NCBI GenBank assembly: GCA_964244615.1
Contig: CAXTJP010000080.1
Span: 1-11,778, forward strand
DNA length: 11,778 bases
Source of the DNA: BOG-908 sp964244615
GTDB taxonomy: Bacteria; Pseudomonadota; Alphaproteobacteria; Acetobacterales; Acetobacteraceae
Reading direction: 5' to 3'
Shown here in pieces: positions 6,005 to 11,778 of this stretch (the stretch's first letter is position 1; each line of letters begins with the position of its first letter). The notes beneath the pieces were generated by a model that made no database searches, was not told the origin of the DNA, and was given only the letters and a program-made list of their open reading frames with translations. Both the position numbers and the translations under genes were made by a program.

Positions 6005-9000
6005 GGCTCAGCCGGCCGGGGCGCAAGTTCACCGTGACCGCCTTGGTCGAGTGGATGCCGGTGTTGGCGTCCGCGGTGATGGCCAGCAGCACGTTGGCGA
6101 TGTCGCCGCGGGCGTAGCCCTCCCAGCCGAACACCCAGGGCATGCCGACCTGGTACACCGTCCTGCCGTCGATCACGAACGGCCGCAGGCGTTCGGTCAC
6201 CATGGCGCGCACCTCGATGTCGCCGCGCAGGGTGGAGAGCACGGTCCACCCCAGATGCGTGATGCCGAGCTTGTCGGCCAGTTCGGGCGGCACCTCCACG
6301 AACGCCTCGGGCTGCAGTTCCGCCGTATGCGGGGTGACGCGGCCCATGACCCCGCCGCAATGCAGTTCGGTCAGCCGGTAGGTGGTGAACACGTAGGGGA
6401 AGCGCGGATCCTCGGGCGTGTGGATTTCGTTGCCGGGCCGTGTCCAGACATGCGCGGTGGGGCTCGACTGTGTGCCGTACATCGCGTTCGGCACCGGACT
6501 TTCCACCGGCTCGTAATGCGTCGGCAACGGCCCGTCCTTCAGCCCGGTCGGCACGAAGATCTGGCACTTGCCGTCCGCCTCCATGATGAACGGGCTGTCG
6601 CCGCCGAGCGCCGCCATCCCCTGCGGGTTGGTGCTCCAGTCGGGCCGGTAGTCGGGGCGGGTGGTGGCCACGAAATCGGGGATGTCGGTGCCGGTCCATT
6701 TCGCGGCCGCCTCGTCCCACCAGACCATGCGCTTGCGCTCGGACCAGGGCTTGCCCGCCGGGTCGGCGGAGGCGCGGTTGTAGAGCGTGCGCCGGTTGGC
6801 AGGCCAGGCGTATGCCCAGCCGAGATGGCTGCCCGGCCCGTCATTGGCGTCCGGCTTGCGGGACCGTGCCAGGTTGTGGCCGTCGCGCGGGTAGATGCCC
6901 GAGTACATCCAGCCGCCGCAGGCGGTGCTGCCGTCGTCCTTCAGGTCGTGGTAACGCGCCACCTGCTTGCGGTCGGCGACGGTGTAGCCGTTGATCTCGC
7001 GCAGCACGGTCTCGGCATCCGGCTCGGCGCGCTCGCCGCGCTCGGGGTACTGCCAGGTGAGGTCGCGTATCGCGGCGTCACGCGTGCCGGTGCTGTCGGC
7101 GTAGAGCTGCTTCAGGCGCTTTCCCAGATGATAGATGAACCAAAGATCCGACCGGCTGTCGCCCGGCGCCTCCAGCACCGTGTCGTGCCATTGCACCAGC
7201 CGGCTGGTGTTGGTGACGGTGCCGTCCTTTTCGCCCGACAGGGCCGACGGCAGGAAGAACATCTCCGTGCCAATGTCCTCGGGCCTGAGGTCGCCGCGCT
7301 GCACCAGGCGGCCTTTCTGCCAGAAATTGGCGGTCTCGGTCATCGCGAAGTCGCGCACCACCATCCAGTCCAGGCGCGAGAACCCGCGCTCGACCAGGTC
7401 GGAGTTGACGGCGCCCACCACCGGGTTCTGGCCCAGGATGAACTGACCGCGCACGACGCCGTCCACCATCGCGAGCGTCATCGGCAGCTGCGAGAGGTCG
7501 CCGGTCAGCTTCGGCCAGTGCTGGTAGCCGTACTCGTTCTGCTTCGTGGCGCTCGCGCCGTACCAGGCCTTGAGCAGGCTCACCACGTATTTGGGCATGT
7601 TCGACCACCAGCCGGTCGCCGGGGTCTCCGCCTTGAGGTACTCGGCCAGCGTGCCGTGTTCGTGGAACACGTTGGGCTGTGCCAGGTAGGTCGGCAGCAT
7701 GTTGTACAGCGTCGGGATGTCGGTGCTGCCCTGGATGCTGGCGTGGCCGCGCAGCGCCATGATGCCGCCGCCTGGGCGGCCGATGTTGCCGAGCAGGCTC
7801 TGGATGATCGAGGCCGCGCGGATGATCTGCACGCCGGTCGTGTGGTGCGTCCAGCCGACCGCGTAGCAGAACGCCCCGGTGCGCTCGCGCCCGGAGTTGC
7901 GCGCCAGCGCGCCGGCGACGCGCAGGAACGTGTCGCGCGGGCAGCCGGTGACGCGCTCGACCATCTCCGGCGTGTAGCGCGCGTAGTGACGGCGCAGGAT
8001 CTGATACACGCAGTTCGGGTGCTGCAGGGTAGGGTCCTGCGGCGGCGGGGCGTGGGACAGGCTCGCGAAATCGTCGGCGTCGCCGGCGGTCTCGCCGTGG
8101 CGCTTCAGCGGCGGCCCGCGCTGCTCGGCGATGGTCGAGGGCACGGTGCGGCCCTTGTACTGCCAGCTATCCTCGCTGTAGGTGTGGGTCTCGGGGTCGT
8201 AGCCCGAGAACACGCCGTCGTTCGTCTCAGGGTCGGAATAGGCATCTTCGATAATGTGCGCGATGTTGGTGTAGGCCAGCGCGAAGTCGCGGAACCACAG
8301 GTCGTTCTCGATCAGGTGGTGGATGATGCCGCCGAGAAAGGCGATGTCGCTGCCCGAACGGATCGGCGCGTGCAGGTCGGCCAGCGCAGAGGTGCGGGTG
8401 AAACGCGGGTCGACATGGATGATCTCCGCCCCGCGCCGCTTGGCTTCCACCACGAAGCGGAACGCGATCGGATGGTTCTCCGCCATGTTGGAGCCCATGA
8501 TCACGACGCAGTCGCTGCGTTCCAGGTCCCACAGCGACATCGTCGCTGCACCGCGGCCGAAGGAGGTACCCAGACTGGGCACCGAGGATGAGTGTCAGAT
8601 GCGGGCTTGGTTCTCGACGTTGACGATTCCCAACCCTCCGCCGAACAGCTTCTTGATCAGGTAGTTCTCTTCGTTGTCCAGCGTGGCGCCGCCGAGCGAG
8701 CCGATGCCCAGCGTGTGGTTCACGATGCGGCCGTCCGGAAGCGTCTCGACGAAGGTCTCGTCCCGCGTCTGCTTCGTCAGCTGCGCGATCCGCTCCATCG
8801 CCCAGTCGAGCGGACGCTCCTCCCACTCGGTGGCGTAGGGCGCGCGGTACTGGACGGTGTTGATGCGCTGCGGGGAGAGCAGCACGCCCAGCGTGCTGGC
8901 ACCCTTGGGGCAGAGCGTGCCCTGGTTCACCGGGCTTCGCGGGTCGCCCTCGATGTGGATCGGCTTGCCATTCTTGGCGTAGATCAGCTGGCCGCAACCC

Positions 9001-9188
9001 ACCGCACAGAACGGGCAGATGCTGGTGCCGACCGTATCGGCCTGCTCCAGCCGCGGCCGCAGCCCGCGCGACAGCTCGCTCTCGGCCGCCTTGCCCTGCA
9101 CGCTCTGGCCGGCGAGCTGGCGCGGCAGCGACCAGTCATGCACGAAGGCGGCGGCACGGTCGGCGAGCGTGGGGCGAAGCTTCTTCAT
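5976..9188 (-). CDS. fdhA: Formate dehydrogenase catalytic subunit, selenocysteine-containing
   Basis: This Mo/W-bisMGD enzyme oxidises formate to CO2 and passes electrons through its own [4Fe-4S] cluster to FdhB. Reading the UGA at 8597-8595 as selenocysteine gives about 1070 residues, slightly longer than E. coli FdnG. The N-terminal cluster ligands are C58, C61, C65 and C93 in SICPFCAVGCG and TLCPKG. Sec198-His199 sit in NQARI-U-HSSSV, matching the FdnG/FdoG active site, and GTSFGRGAAT follows. The C-terminal part, with FTTYRLTELHCGG and GMPWVFGWEGYARGDIAN, is the dinucleotide-binding domain. The ATG at 9188 has AGGA six bases upstream, and an in-frame stop at 9212-9210 rules out an upstream extension. 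There is no RRxFxK Tat signal. Automated annotation would probably split this gene at the UGA. Confidence 0.95.
8565..8597 (-). promoter_or_regulatory. UGA selenocysteine codon and SECIS hairpin in fdhA
   Basis: The UGA is at 8597-8595 on the minus strand. Downstream, GGUGCCC (8583-8577) pairs with GGGUACC (8571-8565) over 7 bp, including one G-U, closing a five-base loop AGUCU (8576-8572). The loop GU lies 20-21 bases after the UGA, the spacing I recall for E. coli fdhF, and GU in the apical loop is what SelB recognises in bacterial SECIS elements. The hairpin is inside coding sequence, as in other bacteria. Confidence 0.9.
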
Positions 9189-9230
9189 CCAGGGTCCTGT
9201 CGAACGGGTTCATGGTGTCGGCAGGTCACC

Positions 9231-9273
9231 CCGGCTGCAAATGACGAAGCCGAGATCGCAGCGGCACAGCCGG
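9231..9273. repeat. Inverted repeat in the 85-bp gap between the Uma2 gene and fdhA
   Basis: CCGGCTG (9231-9237) and CAGCCGG (9267-9273) are perfect 7-bp arms 29 bases apart, ending directly at the stop codon of the Uma2-like gene. It might weaken read-through into fdhA or be chance in GC-rich DNA; the loop is long and there is no T tract. Confidence 0.3.
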
Positions 9274-9858
9274 CTAGGCCGAGCGGCGCAGCCGTGTCCC
9301 GGCGTAGAGGTCGGCGAGCGGCAGCGGCAGGCCGATGCTCGACAGCAGCAGCTCGCCCTCGGCCAAACGCTCCGGCTCCCGCGGCCAGCTCCCATCGTCG
9401 CTGCGACGCAGGATCTCGGCCCCGATCGCGGCGGACTTCAGCACCAGTATCTCCCGCACGCTCGGGATGGTGGCGTAGGCCCACACGTTGGCCCAGGTCT
9501 CGGCCTGATTGCTCGGCGAGAGGATCTCCACGATCAGCACCGGGGCGGTCAGCGCCGCCTCCTCCGCCTCGTAGGGCGAGCAGGTGACTGCGAGGTCGGG
9601 CACGCGCATGTTGATGCTTGCGTTGACGTGCGGCACCACGCCCGGCGTCACGACGAGCGCGCAGGGGCTGCCCTGTGCCCGCAGGTGATTGCGAATGAGG
9701 CTGCCGAGTTCCCCCTGCAGCGTGCCGTGCGTGCGGCTGGCCGGCGCCATCGCCTGCGGCTCGCCGTCCACGAGCTGCCAGGCGCGACCGTCGCCCGGCT
9801 CCCAGGCCAGGAACTCCGGCACCGACATACGCATGGGAATTCTTGCGAGCGCGACCAT
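9274..9858 (-). CDS. Uma2 family (DUF820) putative nuclease
   Basis: Uma2 proteins have a PD-(D/E)xK-like nuclease fold; their biological role is mostly unknown and they often occur in many copies per genome. From the ATG at 9858 the protein has 194 residues and reads MVALARIPMRMSVPEFLAWE. Family landmarks are LVDGEPQAMAPASRTHG, the acidic RVPDLAV, and PVLIVEILSPSN, which carries the second conserved acidic residue in a strand before the typical LSPSN turn. An AGG eight bases before the ATG supports this start; a GTG two codons earlier and ATGs at codons 9 and 11 are alternatives. It lies between the two divergent halves of the formate dehydrogenase locus and 85 bp upstream of fdhA on the same strand. 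Nothing suggests a role in formate metabolism. Confidence 0.88.
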   Translation of the reverse strand: MVALARIPMRMSVPEFLAWEPGDGRAWQLVDGEPQAMAPASRTHGTLQGELGSLIRNHLRAQGSPCALVVTPGVVPHVNASINMRVPDLAVTCSPYEAEEAALTAPVLIVEILSPSNQAETWANVWAYATIPSVREILVLKSAAIGAEILRRSDDGSWPREPERLAEGELLLSSIGLPLPLADLYAGTRLRRSA

Positions 9859-9879
9859 CGTCACAGCCTAACCGCATCC

Positions 9880-9892
9880 GGCAAAGGTTGCC
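9880..9892. repeat. Short palindrome upstream of the Uma2-like gene
   Basis: GGCAAAGGTTGCC has 5-bp arms GGCAA and TTGCC around three bases, about 20 bases before the Uma2 start in the divergent gap of about 150 bp. It could be an operator half-site pair; there is no further support. Confidence 0.2.
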
Positions 9893-10006
9893 ATCATCGC
9901 CGGCGGCGCGCGGCGAACGCCCATGGCGCGGACGTGAACCGGACCGGGGATACGCAACCGGGCTCGCCCGTGCTTTGGTAGGGATGGCAGGCAGGACGGC
10001 ACGGGA

Positions 10007-10225
10007 TTGGCAAGCATCATCGAAGGCGTCGTCACCATCGTGCAGGAAAGCCGTTTCCAGCTCACCGACGATGCCGGGATCGGCCACCTGTTCACCGTCG
10101 GCCATGCCTGCGGCACCGAACCCGGGCAACTGGCCCGGCTGCAGCGCCACCAGTCGCGTATCCGGGTGAAGTACAAGCCCGCGCCGAACACCATAGGCAA
10201 CATCGCCCTCTCCATCTCCGTCTGA
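10007..10225 (+). CDS. Small protein of unknown function directly upstream of fdhB
   Basis: This 72-residue protein has a TTG start, with AGGA about ten bases upstream. The stop TGA is 12 bases before the fdhB ATG, and its last bases form part of the fdhB ribosome binding site (GAGG at 10224-10227), so the two are almost certainly one transcript. The product alternates short hydrophobic stretches with charged ones: SIIEGVVTIVQESRFQLTDD, then GHLFTVGH and RIRVKYKPAPN. That looks like a small beta-barrel (OB- or SH3-like). A single Cys is present and there is no signal peptide or membrane helix. I cannot name a family. Its position suggests a part in FDH expression or assembly, which is inference. 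Confidence 0.75.
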   Translation: MASIIEGVVTIVQESRFQLTDDAGIGHLFTVGHACGTEPGQLARLQRHQSRIRVKYKPAPNTIGNIALSISV

Positions 10226-10237
10226 GGCGCCCGCACC

Positions 10238-11197
10238 ATGGACATGCACCCACGCGCCCTGGAGCAGACGGGCTCGCAGTTCGGCCGAATGATCCCCAAC
10301 GAATCCGAGCTGACCGCGCACGTGCTGATCGAGCCGGGCAAGTCCTACGGCTTCTTCACCGACACCACCGTCTGCATCGGCTGCAAGGCCTGCGAGGTGG
10401 CCTGCAAGGAATGGAACAACCTGCCGGCCGACAACCTCGGCCTGACCGGGCAGAGCTACGACAACACCGGCGCGCTCTCGGCCAATAGCTGGCGACATGT
10501 GGCGTTCGTGGAGAAGTCCAACGAGCCCGCATCGCCGTCCCGCACCACCGGCTGCGGCCACTCCGTGCGGGACAACGACCAGGCGCCGTTCCAGTCCGGC
10601 TGGCTGATGCTGAGCGACGTGTGCAAGCACTGCCACAACGCGCCTTGCCTGGAAGCCTGCCCCACCGGCGCGCTGTTCAAGACCGAGTTCGACACGGTGG
10701 TCATCCAGCAGGACATCTGCAACGGCTGCGGCTACTGCATCCCGGCCTGCCCGTTCGGCGTGGTCGACCTGAACCCGGTGGACGGCAAGGCGCATAAATG
10801 CACGCTGTGCTACGACCGGCTGAAAGGCGGGCTGGAGCCGGCCTGCGCCAAATCCTGCCCGACCGACAGCATACAGTTTGGCGAGCTGTCCGACCTGCAG
10901 CACCGTGCCGCCGAGCGGGTCGAAAAGCTCCACTCCATTGGCGTGGAGAGCGCCTACCTCTACGGCACGCCCGGCGCGCCGGGTGCGACCGGGGGCTTGG
11001 GCCACCTCAACGCCTTTTTCCTGCTGACCGACCGGCCGGAGCGCTACAACCTGCCGGCGGCGCCCACCCGGCCATCGAACCGCGTGGCACCGGCCCTGGT
11101 TGCGGGGCTGACCACGGTCGCCGGCCTGGCGCTGGCGGCACTGGCGCTGTTCGCGGCCGAGACGCCGCGGGAACGCGGCCACAGGCGCATACGATGA
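10238..11197 (+). CDS. fdhB: Formate dehydrogenase iron-sulfur (beta) subunit
   Basis: FdhB carries electrons from FdhA to the membrane subunit through four [4Fe-4S] clusters. Its 319 residues hold four four-Cys sets: C46/C49/C52/C56, C129/C132/C137/C141, C161/C164/C167/C171 and C188/C191/C203/C207. These are the ferredoxin-like motifs of the FdnH/HybA/DmsB family. A hydrophobic segment near 284-306, rich in Ala, Leu, Gly and Val, is a likely membrane helix, followed by a very basic tail RERGHRRIR. There is no N-terminal signal peptide. The ATG at 10238 has GAGG ten bases upstream. The stop overlaps the next gene's ATG (ATGA), indicating coupled translation with the NrfD subunit. It is on the opposite strand from fdhA. 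Confidence 0.95.
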   Translation: MDMHPRALEQTGSQFGRMIPNESELTAHVLIEPGKSYGFFTDTTVCIGCKACEVACKEWNNLPADNLGLTGQSYDNTGALSANSWRHVAFVEKSNEPASPSRTTGCGHSVRDNDQAPFQSGWLMLSDVCKHCHNAPCLEACPTGALFKTEFDTVVIQQDICNGCGYCIPACPFGVVDLNPVDGKAHKCTLCYDRLKGGLEPACAKSCPTDSIQFGELSDLQHRAAERVEKLHSIGVESAYLYGTPGAPGATGGLGHLNAFFLLTDRPERYNLPAAPTRPSNRVAPALVAGLTTVAGLALAALALFAAETPRERGHRRIR

Positions 11198-11778
11198 ACG
11201 ACCAGCCGCCCGCCGCGCACCAGCCCGACGAAAAGCCCATCGTCGGCGCCGACGCGCACGACACCATACGGAAGCCCGGCAAATGGACCGGGCCCACCTA
11301 TTACGGGCGGTCGCAGCTCAAGCCGGCGCCGTTCAACAACTGGGCGGTCGGCGGCTACATCGCGCTGGCCGGCCTGTCCGGCTCGGCGGCCATCATCGGC
11401 GCCCTCGCCGAGGCCACGCGCGGCCGGCAGGGCCGGTCCGTCGGCAGGCGGTCGCGCTACCTATCGCTGCTGGCCCCCACGATCGGGTCGGCGCTGCTGG
11501 TGTGGGACCTGCACACCCCGCAGCGCTTCTACAACATGATGCGGGTGGCCAAGAAAACCTCGCCGATGTCGATCGGCACCTGGAACCTGCTGGCCTTCAG
11601 CCCGCCCGCCATGCTGGCGGGGGCGGCCCAGGTCGTGGCCGACCTGCGGCCGCGCTGGCGCTGGCCCTGGGCCGTGGCGCGGGTTGCGCAAATCCCAGCG
11701 GCGATCGCCGGGGCGGGCCTGTGCACCTACACCGCGTCGCTGCTGGCGGCCACCAGCACGCCGCTCTGGGCGGCCGCG
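11194..11778 (+). CDS. nrfD: NrfD/PsrC-family membrane subunit (3' end cut by window edge)
   Basis: NrfD-type proteins are multi-pass membrane subunits that exchange electrons with the quinone pool and anchor Fe-S subunits. Only the first 195 residues lie in the window. An N-terminal cytoplasm-like stretch of about 45 residues contains WTGPTYYGRSQLKPAPFNNW. At least four hydrophobic segments follow: YIALAGLSGSAAIIGAL, LSLLAPTIGSALLVWDL, LLAFSPPAMLAGAAQVV and a last one with AGAGLCTYTASLLAATS. The motifs TPQRFYNMMR, SPMSIGTW and YTASLLAATSTPLW are typical of the family. The ATG overlaps the fdhB stop by four bases. This membrane type differs from the haem-bearing FdnI cytochrome b subunit of E. 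coli FDH-N. Confidence 0.93.
   Translation, partial: MNDQPPAAHQPDEKPIVGADAHDTIRKPGKWTGPTYYGRSQLKPAPFNNWAVGGYIALAGLSGSAAIIGALAEATRGRQGRSVGRRSRYLSLLAPTIGSALLVWDLHTPQRFYNMMRVAKKTSPMSIGTWNLLAFSPPAMLAGAAQVVADLRPRWRWPWAVARVAQIPAAIAGAGLCTYTASLLAATSTPLWAAA

Noticed and set aside
6003..8591. 862-codon open frame on the plus strand opposite fdhA
   Set aside because: It is antisense to a clear formate dehydrogenase with conserved catalytic and cluster residues. The predicted peptide is Arg/Val/His-rich with no recognisable family.
8580..8597. fdhA as a pseudogene or two genes because of the in-frame stop
   Set aside because: The UGA is at the conserved Sec position, the frame is unbroken on both sides, and a SECIS-like hairpin follows at the right distance.
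9879..9893. Sigma-54 promoter upstream of the Uma2 gene (TGGCAACCTTTGCC on the minus strand)
   Set aside because: The GG and GC elements are eight bases apart, not the required ten; the similarity comes from a short palindrome.
1..11778. CRISPR array, tRNA, rRNA, transposase or integrase
   Set aside because: No regularly spaced direct repeats, tRNA-like folds or mobile-element protein motifs were seen on either strand; the only repeats are the three hairpin elements.

Overview
The window is GC-rich (about 70% by eye) and densely coded, with no stretch over 300 bases lacking a gene. The gene set fits an alphaproteobacterium: an E. coli-like DadA, Ndk, a YheS-like ABC-F ATPase, a selenocysteine formate dehydrogenase and an NrfD membrane anchor. 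A/T-rich hairpin repeats interrupt the high-GC background in a way I associate with Acetobacteraceae and other Rhodospirillales. That family-level placement is inference.

Layout. (1) Positions 1-1588, minus strand: an ABC-F ATPase that runs off the left edge. (2) Positions 1692-2114, plus strand: ndk. It is followed by an inverted pair of A/T-rich hairpin repeats and then dadA (2256-3509, TTG start). (3) Minus strand: ino1 (about 5256-4177) and a histidine-phosphatase gene (4093-3500), probably co-transcribed, with a third copy of the hairpin repeat between them. The phosphatase converges on dadA and overlaps it by 10 bp. (4) Positions 5389-5589, plus strand: a 66-residue hydrophilic protein. 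It converges on the next minus-strand gene across a perfectly placed GC hairpin containing a run of 13 C. (5) Positions 5639-11778: a formate dehydrogenase locus.

The formate dehydrogenase locus is the most interesting part. The catalytic subunit gene fdhA (9188-5976, minus) is interrupted in frame by a UGA at 8597-8595. This codon sits at the expected selenocysteine position and is followed directly by a SECIS-like hairpin, so it should be read as one selenoprotein of about 1070 residues and not as two ORFs or a pseudogene. A 121-residue protein of unknown function overlaps the 3' end of fdhA by 29 bp. The electron-transfer subunit fdhB (four [4Fe-4S] clusters and a C-terminal membrane helix) and the NrfD-type quinone-reactive membrane subunit lie on the opposite strand, with overlapping stop and start codons. 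A small conserved-looking gene precedes them. A Uma2-family nuclease-like gene lies between the two halves. Together FdhA-FdhB-NrfD would oxidise formate to CO2 and pass electrons through Mo/W-bisMGD and Fe-S clusters to the quinone pool. FdhA has no visible Tat signal, so which side of the membrane the enzyme faces is an open question.

I found no CRISPR array, tRNA, rRNA or transposase. The best candidates for undescribed biology are the fdhA-overlapping 121-residue gene, the 72-residue gene upstream of fdhB, and the repeat family, whose two better copies differ by compensatory changes that keep the hairpin.
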